Shown piece after piece: positions 37,951 through 44,351 of a stretch of DNA of 44,351 bases. The notes under the pieces were generated by a model. That model did no database searches. It saw nothing but the letters and a program-made list of their open reading frames with translations, and was not told the origin of the DNA. Origin of the DNA: Bacillota bacterium (GTDB lineage Bacteria; Bacillota; Clostridia; Christensenellales; Aristaeellaceae); contig JAEZQK010000124.1 in NCBI GenBank assembly GCA_023413135.1, forward strand, positions 1-44,351, in the 5' to 3' direction. Position numbers and translations under genes: made by a program. Numbering within the stretch: the first letter of the stretch is position 1; the number at the start of each line of letters is the position of its first letter.

Positions 37951-40245
37951 TTGCGCTGGCGCCCACATGGCTGGTTTATCGCCCACCTGCTCAGCTACCT
38001 GCTGCTGGCGGTTCTGCTGCTGGGGATCGTCGGACTGCCCATTTCCGCAACCCTCCAGGGCATGAGCCGCGGCCAGGTGCTTGAATCCGCGAGGGGCGGC
38101 ATGTCCTCGCTGATGGAAGTCATGGATGGGCTGTGTTACGAGATGGACCGCACGGCCTATCTCACCCAGTCTGATGGGAAAATGATCCCCAAGCTTTTAC
38201 AGAAAAATGCCTATTATGCCTTGCAGGCATACAAGGAATTGCAGCGCATTTGCGGGGCGTCCAGCTATTTCTCGGAAGTTGCTCTGGTCTATGACACAAG
38301 CCTGTTTCAAGGGGAAGAAATGGTCTATGCCAGCAGCGGCATATGGCCCCGGGGAATGTACTTCGAGTACATGTACCGCTATGACCAATGGAGCGCCCAT
38401 GAGATGCTGGAAAACATGCCCCAGTACATCAAGGCTTTCTTCCGCCCTCTGGAGCCGGTCATGGTTCAGAATAATGAACGCCGCCAGTTCATGACCTATG
38501 TGGTGCCCTTAAGCCGCGGGGGCGTAAACCAGCGGGGGATCATGCTCTACCTGATCAGCCGGGAAACTGTTTCGGATTTGTTCCAGCGGGCCAATTTGCC
38601 CGCGCAGGCCAAGCTGCTGCTCACCGATTCATCTAAGAAACTCATCTACGAAAGCTCACAGGTTGGCGGGCCTGACCTGGAGGCCGCGAGCGCTTTTGAC
38701 CCCCTGAAAACAAATGTGGAATGGAACCATGCCCAATATCATCAGCTTATCCTGACTTCCGCCTACAACCATTGGCAGTACCGCCTGTTTATTCCGGAGC
38801 CTTCTATTACAGCCATGGTGCGCCCTGTAGCGCTGAGAGTGCTGATTTATTTGGCCATAGCCCTGGCCTGTGCCATCGGCATGTCCATGGTCTTGACCGT
38901 CTATATCACAAAACCCGTACGCAAGCTTACCCACCAGGCCAAGCGCCTGCTGCCGGCGGCCCAGGACTATGGCGCCAGCGAATTCGATCTGATTGCCGAT
39001 ACCCTTTCGCATCTGGAGAAAAAGAACCTGCAAGCTGATGATCAGCTCCGTTCCCAGCAGGGCGTGATGCGCATGCACCTGATACGAAAGCTGTATGAAG
39101 GCCAAAAGGACCAGATTGCCGATTTGCAGTCTATGCTGCTGGAAGAAGGCGTGCTGTTGGATCGCCGGTTTTTCCGGGTGCTTGTGATGCTGATAGACGA
39201 CGGCGCTTCCTTCGAGCAGCGTTTTGATCCCTCCATGCAGGATATGATCCGCTTAGGCCTGGTGGAAACCGCTGAGCAGACAGCCCGGCGCCTTGCGCTC
39301 ACGGCGATCGGATGCACCTTTGATCAAGCCCTGCATGTAACCCTGCTGGTGCACGCGGATGAATTGACGGATGAGCTGATCAATGAGTTGGGCAAACAGA
39401 TACTTAAGATTTCGGAGATGCACTTCCATTTTTCCATGACCATCGGCGTATCCAAACCCTTTGCTTCCTTGCATGTGTTGCACCTTAAGTATCAAGAGGC
39501 GCTGGCTGAGACAGACCGCCGCTTTATGACTGGCGAAGGCTGCCTGTATTTTGCGCGGGCGGCGCTGCCTGCTCCCTTTCCTTCTGCGGGCTGGGCCGAA
39601 CTTGAGGCCAACGTTCTTAATCAGGTAAAAAAGGAAGAATACGACGTCTGCCGCCAAAAGATTGCTGAATATATCGATCAGGCCACTCGCTGCGCTCAGC
39701 CCGCCCAGGCCCGGCAAGTCATGACCCTTCTGATCCTGTCATTGCGTCAAGTGCTGCGCCAGCTGAATCTGCCCTCCTCCGTGCCCTGGAAGGAGCAGTT
39801 GGATGCGCTGCTATCCAAGCAATCGGAAACCATTACCGAAATACAGGAAGTCCTGGAAGAGCTGATGGATACCCTGGCACAGGCCCGGCAGCGGCTGAGC
39901 CTGTCCCGCAACAGCAAGCTGGCGGGAAACGCCATGGCATATATGGAGTTAAACCTCAGCAATGTGGCGCTGAACATCGACCTGCTGTCTTCCCATTTGG
40001 GCGTATCCTCCGGGTATCTGTCCCGCGCCTTCAAGGAACAAACCCAAGTTACGCCCATGCAATACCTGGATTCCCTGCGCATGAACCAGGCTCGCAGCCT
40101 GCTTGTCAATACGCATATGAACATCACGGAGATTCTGGCTGCCTGCGGCTATGTGGACAAGACAAATTTCATCCGCAAGTTCCGTAGGCTCTATGCGACC
40201 ACTCCCATGGCTTACAGGAACAGTGAAACCAAAAAATCACAATGA
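37951..40245 (+). CDS. AraC-family transcriptional regulator with membrane sensor
   Basis: 764 residues. A first helix near 8-31 (WFIAHLLSYLLLAVLLLGIV) and a second near 285-310 (LRVLIYLAIALACAIGMSMV) enclose an extracellular sensor of about 250 residues; ITKPVRKLTHQAK follows, a HAMP-like linker. A long cytoplasmic middle leads to a C-terminal AraC HTH (about 660-760) with SSHLGVSSGYLSRAFKEQ, TPMQYLDSLRMNQA and CGYVDKTNFIRKFRRLY. This layout is typical of regulators beside Lpl-type importers. The start is TTG at 37951 because AGAGGAGG lies 7 bases upstream; the frame extends to an ATG at 37888 without a site. Probable activator of its own operon in response to an outside sugar. Confidence 0.88.
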   Translation: MRWRPHGWFIAHLLSYLLLAVLLLGIVGLPISATLQGMSRGQVLESARGGMSSLMEVMDGLCYEMDRTAYLTQSDGKMIPKLLQKNAYYALQAYKELQRICGASSYFSEVALVYDTSLFQGEEMVYASSGIWPRGMYFEYMYRYDQWSAHEMLENMPQYIKAFFRPLEPVMVQNNERRQFMTYVVPLSRGGVNQRGIMLYLISRETVSDLFQRANLPAQAKLLLTDSSKKLIYESSQVGGPDLEAASAFDPLKTNVEWNHAQYHQLILTSAYNHWQYRLFIPEPSITAMVRPVALRVLIYLAIALACAIGMSMVLTVYITKPVRKLTHQAKRLLPAAQDYGASEFDLIADTLSHLEKKNLQADDQLRSQQGVMRMHLIRKLYEGQKDQIADLQSMLLEEGVLLDRRFFRVLVMLIDDGASFEQRFDPSMQDMIRLGLVETAEQTARRLALTAIGCTFDQALHVTLLVHADELTDELINELGKQILKISEMHFHFSMTIGVSKPFASLHVLHLKYQEALAETDRRFMTGEGCLYFARAALPAPFPSAGWAELEANVLNQVKKEEYDVCRQKIAEYIDQATRCAQPAQARQVMTLLILSLRQVLRQLNLPSSVPWKEQLDALLSKQSETITEIQEVLEELMDTLAQARQRLSLSRNSKLAGNAMAYMELNLSNVALNIDLLSSHLGVSSGYLSRAFKEQTQVTPMQYLDSLRMNQARSLLVNTHMNITEILAACGYVDKTNFIRKFRRLYATTPMAYRNSETKKSQ

Positions 40246-40281
40246 TGCGCCGAAAATGCCAAACGAAGGAGGTCCCTGCCC

Positions 40282-42483
40282 ATGTATCAATCCCGGCTAC
40301 ACGCATCCAACGGCATAGTCTCCCTGGCTATTGACGCCCTGAGCGGCGAACTGCTGGAGCTGATCAACGAGTCCAGCGGAGACAATCTGGTCAAAAGCCA
40401 CCATCCTGCCGCGTACACTCCCTTCTTTTTGGAGATTTATCAGGGCCAGCATAAGCTGCCGGCTCTCCCGCCCCGCTACCTGGACATTCAGAGCCGGCCG
40501 GAGCTCAAGCCCGAGATCCAAGTGGTGCAGGAGCCGGACAGCGCCCGGATCAGCATGCAATATCCTGCGGTTTGCATACCGCAGGGCGTTTTACCCATTA
40601 AGGTCCTAATTGAAATTGAGCTGCCGGCCGGCGAATGCCGGAGCCTGTGGCGCATATCCATCAGCCATTCCCAGCCGGATATGGAGGTGCAGCGCGCCCT
40701 TTTCCCTGTGATTTCCGGGGTATGGCTGGGCGAAGACTGGCACGATGACACCTTGGTCCTGCCCAAGTTTGCGGGAGAACGTTTTAAGAACCCCGTAGGC
40801 CAGCTGGCCGCCGCGCCCTCCTGCGTGCACTGGAAGTGGCAGGAGTACCGGTACGTCTATCCCTTGGGCGGACCCTATGGAGAGAAGGATGGGCGCGGAT
40901 GCTATGTCCGGGAGCTGTCCTACTCCGGCTCGGCCTCCATGCTATGGGCTGACCTGTTTGACGAGCAGGAAGGTACCGGTCTTTACCTCACTTGCCGCAA
41001 CGAGAACCTCGTGATGAAGGCTATCCGCGCCGAGAGTTTTGGAGAGGCCGAACCAGGGCTGAGCCTTTCTATTGTGCACTACCCCTGCCTGAAAGGCGGC
41101 AGCTGGGAGAGTGACGTGTGCGTTGTCGCCCTGCATCCGGGAGATTGGCACTGGGCCGCGGACGATTACCGTACCTTTAGGACCTCCATCACCCGGCCAA
41201 ATGCAAAGGGCCACCGCCCCATCTGGTTTGAAAACAGCCCGGGGCTGGTAGCCCATTACGATTTTCAATATCAGGGCGGAGGCATCGTCCACCGGTATGC
41301 GGACATCCCGGCCCTGTATGAGAAGGCCCGCAAACTAGGCATGCCACATCTTCTGCTGTCCGGCTGGCATGAAGGGGGCTTTGACAACGGGTTTCCCCGC
41401 TATCGCATCAATCCCGCCCTGGGCACGGAACAGGAACTGATTGACGCTGTTGCCAAGGTGCGCGCCGCTGGTGGGCATGTGGCTTTTTACATCAACTCCC
41501 GCCTGTGCAACCTGGCCTACCCTGAACTTGCGGACCTTGTTGAAAACAGTACGGTCATGCGGCGGGACGGAAAGTTGCATATTGAGAAATATGGGGCCGC
41601 GGACATTTCCTTTGCCAGCCTGTGCAACCAGGACCCGGCCTGGCGCGACGTCTTTGTGGGCGTGGTCCGCTACCTGACGCAAACCATCGGCGCGGACAGC
41701 ATGTACCTGGATCAATTGGGCATGGCTCCCTCCCTTCTGTGCTACCACCCCGGTCATGCCGAGCACGCGGGCAACCCAGCGGGATGGAATCAGGGTTATG
41801 AAGCGATGCTGGAGCGGATGCGTTCGGACTATGCCCCTGAGGGCATGGCCTTGCTGTACGAGGGCTGTAATGACATCTTTGGCCCCGGCGTATCCGGACA
41901 GCTGATCTCCACCATGTTCCACGATCACAGCGGGGCGTATCCGGAATTATACAAGTATACCTTCCCGGAGCAGATTCTTGTGGACATGATGAATCCGCAG
42001 CGCAATTCCGGCATGCGGGCCGAACATGTCGCCCGCCGCTCCACCAAGCTTATGTACCGGGCCTTTGTAACGGGCTCCTATTTGTGGGTTTATGACCTGG
42101 AGTTTGATAACACCTGGGATCGGGATCCAAAGCAGTCTGAGCGCCTGCGCCGCCAGAACGCCCTGCGTTCCGCCTGGATAATGGCCTATGGCCACGGCCG
42201 CTTTACGGATGTGGTGGGCCTGGGCCCGTGCACCCCGGAGCTGATGGTGAAGCGTTTTGAGCTTGCCCAAGGCATCCTGCTGGCCTATGCCAACGAAAAA
42301 CGCGTCACGGGGACCCTATCCGTGGAGTGGCCCTTTGACCGTGTCCCGCAGGTTGTTAAGCGTACCATGGAGGCCCCTGCCACAGAGCAAGCTGTTTCCT
42401 TTACCCTTGAAAAGCACAGCGGCCGCATGTATGCCGTGATGGAGGCGCCGGCCAGTGAGCTCGCCGTGGTTGTGCTGAGATAA
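40282..42483 (+). CDS. Putative glycoside hydrolase, DUF6259-like
   Basis: 733 residues, no signal peptide, so intracellular. An N-terminal beta-sandwich part (LHASNGIVSLAIDALSGELL), then from about residue 300 a TIM-barrel part: LLSGWHEGGFDNGFPRY near 364-380, AFYINSRLC near 410, DSMYLDQLGMAPS near 472, and LLYEGCNDIFGP near 532. The pattern Y(L)DQLG after a barrel strand, and E(GCND) on a later one, would suit nucleophile Asp and acid/base Glu as in GH36-clan-like enzymes. I recall this as DUF6259 with moderate certainty. It sits last in the importer operon and probably cuts the imported oligosaccharide. The substrate cannot be told from the sequence. Confidence 0.7.
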   Translation: MYQSRLHASNGIVSLAIDALSGELLELINESSGDNLVKSHHPAAYTPFFLEIYQGQHKLPALPPRYLDIQSRPELKPEIQVVQEPDSARISMQYPAVCIPQGVLPIKVLIEIELPAGECRSLWRISISHSQPDMEVQRALFPVISGVWLGEDWHDDTLVLPKFAGERFKNPVGQLAAAPSCVHWKWQEYRYVYPLGGPYGEKDGRGCYVRELSYSGSASMLWADLFDEQEGTGLYLTCRNENLVMKAIRAESFGEAEPGLSLSIVHYPCLKGGSWESDVCVVALHPGDWHWAADDYRTFRTSITRPNAKGHRPIWFENSPGLVAHYDFQYQGGGIVHRYADIPALYEKARKLGMPHLLLSGWHEGGFDNGFPRYRINPALGTEQELIDAVAKVRAAGGHVAFYINSRLCNLAYPELADLVENSTVMRRDGKLHIEKYGAADISFASLCNQDPAWRDVFVGVVRYLTQTIGADSMYLDQLGMAPSLLCYHPGHAEHAGNPAGWNQGYEAMLERMRSDYAPEGMALLYEGCNDIFGPGVSGQLISTMFHDHSGAYPELYKYTFPEQILVDMMNPQRNSGMRAEHVARRSTKLMYRAFVTGSYLWVYDLEFDNTWDRDPKQSERLRRQNALRSAWIMAYGHGRFTDVVGLGPCTPELMVKRFELAQGILLAYANEKRVTGTLSVEWPFDRVPQVVKRTMEAPATEQAVSFTLEKHSGRMYAVMEAPASELAVVVLR

Positions 42484-42516
42484 ACCAAATCGGACCGAGG
42501 ATTAGGAGGCTTCCCC

Positions 42517-42585
42517 ATGATCGAAAGCCGGATCGTTTGCCATGGCGATGCCGGGTCTATGCAATCATTACGGACCGACGGGTAA
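42517..42585 (+). pseudogene. Truncated start of a further operon gene
   Basis: ATTAGGAGGC followed by ATG at 42517 opens a frame of 22 codons (MIESRIVCHGDAGSMQSLRT, then DG and stop). The good ribosome binding site and short distance after the hydrolase gene look like a real next gene whose body was lost at a junction. Family unknown. Confidence 0.5.
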
Positions 42586-42621
42586 GCAGGGGGGACAGAA
42601 ATTTGCGCTCAAGGGGTTGAC

Positions 42622-42657
42622 ACGAAGCCTCTGGCTCCATGGAGCCAGAGGCTTCGT
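42622..42657. repeat. Perfect 36-bp palindrome
   Basis: ACGAAGCCTCTGGCTCCA and its exact reverse complement meet with no loop at CCATGG. There is no T-run after it. It lies between the truncated gene start and the protease remnant and may be a terminator stem or the end of a lost element. Confidence 0.85.
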
Positions 42658-42679
42658 AAGAACACAGGGAACGGCAGAG

Positions 42680-42919
42680 CTAATGCTAATAACCGCGAAA
42701 ATTACTGGAGGCAATAGCGGAGGGCCAATAGTGAATTGTTACGGTGGTGTTGTAGGTATCGCATGTAATGCTCCAATAATTGATGATAAAGGCGATTATA
42801 ATGATTTAGGTTATGGAATTGCGATACCCATAAAGTATCTATCTGAAATAATTACCAATAGGCAGCAAACGCGCGATATCTTGTATTCTTGTATAGCATA
42901 TGCAATTCGTGGAAATTAA
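42680..42919 (+). pseudogene. Trypsin-like serine protease C-terminal fragment
   Basis: The frame reads ITAKITGGNSGGPIVNCYGGVVGIA, split here as AKITGGNSGGPIVN and VVGIACNAP, followed by DLGYGIAIPIKYLSEII. GGNSGGP holds the catalytic Ser of DegP/HtrA-like proteases, and YGIAIPI.YL is the usual last strand and helix. The His and Asp parts are missing. An open frame reaches back to 42542 through the palindrome but is unrelated in character. Lower GC than island 2. A remnant with no sign of its own start. Confidence 0.65.
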
Positions 42920-42967
42920 ACGTATTATAAGCACGCCATTTCGTTATGTTGTTAGTAATTTTGAGCC

Positions 42968-43012
42968 TTCATACCCGAAGTGTCGTTGATTCGAAATCTA
43001 CCGTAGCCACCA
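42968..43012 (+). repeat. att-like repeat, copy 3
   Basis: 45 bases matching the tRNA-Met 3' half at 43 positions. Two changes fall in the T arm, one of them giving a T-T mismatch, so it is not under tRNA selection. It is followed by a hairpin like the one after tRNA-Met. Confidence 0.85.
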
Positions 43013-43019
43013 CCGCAAG

Positions 43020-43060
43020 CCCTTGAAAAACACAGTGTTTTCAAGGGTTGCTTTGTTATA
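43020..43060 (+). terminator. Hairpin after att copy 3
   Basis: CCCTTGAAAA (43020-43029) pairs with TTTTCAAGGG (43038-43047), followed by TTGCTTTGTT. It is homologous to the hairpin after the intact tRNA-Met. TTGCAACTTTTTTGCAAC (43084-43101) lies 70 bases beyond att 3, the same distance as the similar motif after att 1. Confidence 0.7.
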
Positions 43061-43268
43061 TGCGTTAACTATTATTTTAGCATTGCAACTTTTTTGCAAC
43101 TATAGTTGCTGTTAACGCAATTTTCACAATCAAACGCTAATACACGTAGTATATCATAGGATGCGCACATATGAAGCGGCATTTCCAGCAAACAGACTGC
43201 TACAAGATGGTGTACTTCGCAGAATCAATTACTTGTGCGCGTTTCCTATATTGATTTGAGGTGACATT

Positions 43269-44174
43269 ATGTTAAGCAAAAGGGACTATGTAACTCTATC
43301 GTTGGAGCTACACCTCTTCTTTGGGCGAATAATGAAGGAACATGCGCTTTTTTTAGAGGCGGGTTTTACGCCAGTCGACGCTGATTTTGCCCAGAGAGCT
43401 GATCGATTCAAGGAAGATTTTCAAAAGGCATTACGCGATGCAGTTAGATTAAGCGACGAAGTCGTAAGCCAGGCGGTTATCGCTTCGGGCGAAATCGTCA
43501 CTGGATTCACGCTGCAAACAGAAAAAAAGACCGAATTTTTCACCGGAATAGACATCGATTCAGAGATAACCCGAATGGAATTATGTTTGAAAGGAAGCTG
43601 TGACCCACGGATTACCGGAGCGCTGCTGGAACGTGTAATGGAGCTGAACAAATTCGTAAGACCCCTGCTCGCTGACCTAATCGATTTTAAGAAGCACATT
43701 TTAGAAAAGGTTTTGTCTTGCAGGATGTTTACGTTGAACTATCCACTACTCATTGAACACATCCTTCGAGAGGCCATGTTATATCAAAGCCAATTGACCG
43801 CCTTGGAAGAAGGCTGTGACCCGCGCGAGAACGCAAGAGAAACAGAGCTTTTCTGGGATCGCATCATGATGGAGCATGCGCTGTTCATCAGGGGGTTGCT
43901 AGATCCAACTGAGAATGAGCTGATCCTAACATCAGACGATTTTGCGGAAGAATTCGCCGCTTTGCTCAGGAAGGCCAAAGAGGCGACAAGTTGCACGATC
44001 GAAAGCGTAACCGACGCGACACTGCGCGAGACCATCAAGATTCGGGATTTCAAAGCGGCTGGAACGAATGGCATCATTAATTGTGAAATCTGCTCCATTA
44101 TCCTCCCGTTGCTGGCAGATCATGTGCTGCGTGAAGCCAATCACTTTATCAGGCTGCTCAGACAATTGAGATAA
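43269..44174 (+). CDS. DUF2935 family protein
   Basis: 301 residues, all-helical, cytoplasmic. It is built of two similar halves: FFGRIMKEHALFLEAGFTPVD near 17-37 and FWDRIMMEHALFIRGLLDPTE near 196-216, each with a conserved E-H pair, and each half ending in a helix with EHILREAM or DHVLREANH (near 162 and 280). The repeated Glu/His pattern suggests a metal-binding four-helix bundle in each half, like DUF2935 proteins of Bacillus and Clostridia. Function unknown. The start follows GAGGTG. It lies just beyond att copy 3, so it is either core chromosome or the first gene of a third element. Confidence 0.85.
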   Translation: MLSKRDYVTLSLELHLFFGRIMKEHALFLEAGFTPVDADFAQRADRFKEDFQKALRDAVRLSDEVVSQAVIASGEIVTGFTLQTEKKTEFFTGIDIDSEITRMELCLKGSCDPRITGALLERVMELNKFVRPLLADLIDFKKHILEKVLSCRMFTLNYPLLIEHILREAMLYQSQLTALEEGCDPRENARETELFWDRIMMEHALFIRGLLDPTENELILTSDDFAEEFAALLRKAKEATSCTIESVTDATLRETIKIRDFKAAGTNGIINCEICSIILPLLADHVLREANHFIRLLRQLR

Positions 44175-44192
44175 CGTTAGGTATGTGAGCGC

Positions 44193-44217
44193 GACGACGC
44201 CCTCATGGGGCGCCGTC
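44193..44217 (+). terminator. Terminator-like stem before the group II intron
   Basis: GACGACGCCC (44193-44202) and GGGCGCCGTC (44208-44217) pair at 9 of 10 positions around a 5-base loop. The intron starts 10 bases later and seems to have displaced the T-tract. Confidence 0.7.
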
Positions 44218-44227
44218 TGCGTTTATA

Positions 44228-44351
44228 GTGTGCCCGGCATGGGAGATAACTCGGCGGTGAAAGTCCGCTACAGGCTTGGCAGTAGGAACTGTTAGCCAAG
44301 GGCAAGGGTGTCCACCGTGAGGTGGAATCTGAAGGAAGCCGGAGGCAAAAT
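44228..44351 (+). mobile_element. 5' end of a group II intron (continues beyond window)
   Basis: The sequence begins GTGTGCCCGGCATGGG and contains GGTGAAAGTCC, GGCAGTAGGAACTGTTAGCC, GGGTGTCCACCGTGAGGTGG and GAATCTGAAGGAAGCCGGAG, in the order of domain I of bacterial group II introns with LtrA-type reverse transcriptases. The start fits the GUGYG 5' splice consensus. The reverse transcriptase and the 3' end would lie outside the window. Insertion just after a terminator stem recalls class C introns, but the class is not settled. Confidence 0.85.

Noticed and set aside
42542..42679. N-terminal part of an intact protease gene
   Set aside because: The frame crosses a perfect palindrome and overlaps another short gene start in a different frame; no His or Asp catalytic region is visible.
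25715..43012. Search for an integrase, excisionase or relaxase gene in the two islands
   Set aside because: All supported genes in both islands were read and none shows a tyrosine or serine recombinase or relaxase pattern; none is reported.

Overview
The window looks like a chromosomal segment of an endospore-forming Firmicute of class Clostridia. The support is a SpoIIE gene, a tryptophan T-box leader, many AGGAGG-type ribosome binding sites, a compact arginine operon, and secreted proteins with Clostridia-style MKK...A(L)A signal peptides. Base composition is moderately high in the housekeeping part and visibly lower at about 26-34 kb and after 42.6 kb. A genus cannot be named from the sequence alone.

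Layout, left part. A transposase tail (2-160) is followed by palindromic repeats, then a tryptophan-type T-box leader and an ABC importer operon of trpXYZ type (1128-3820), then a secreted protein of unknown function (3909-5351). The arginine operon argC-argJ-argB-argD-argF (5628-10736) runs from glutamate to citrulline through acetylated intermediates and has a strong promoter with a possible ArgR site. A GH127-type beta-L-arabinofuranosidase lies on the minus strand (11025-12962). Divergent from it is a six-gene operon (13226-18480): D-amino-acid aminotransferase, DUF4392 protein, PxpB, PxpC, DUF1445 protein and PxpA. The DUF1445 and DUF4392 proteins correspond to the two halves of the animal D-glutamate cyclase, and PxpABC is the bacterial 5-oxoprolinase, so the operon reads as a route between D-amino acids, D-glutamate, 5-oxoproline and glutamate. 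A polar amino acid ABC importer with its own promoter follows (18847-21926), then SpoIIE (22285-24669), an alpha/beta hydrolase, and a tRNA-fMet/tRNA-Met pair.

Right part. The 3' half of tRNA-Met (25669-25714) recurs at 33860-33905 and 42968-43012. This is the signature of att sites left by integration at the tRNA 3' end. The copies bound two tandem islands of about 8.2 and 9.1 kb. Island 1 carries an ECF sigma factor, an anti-sigma-like membrane protein, a second ECF sigma factor, several secreted proteins (one an orphan solute-binding-like protein with a broken relative nearby) and a NYN-domain protein beside the junction. Island 2 carries an LplABC-type sugar importer, an AraC-family membrane regulator and a putative DUF6259-like glycoside hydrolase, then gene remnants. 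No integrase is visible in either island. Beyond the last att copy are a DUF2935 protein and the 5' end of a group II intron that runs off the window.

The two items most worth following are the split D-glutamate cyclase/5-oxoprolinase operon and the tandem tRNA-Met islands with their sigma-factor/secreted-protein cargo.
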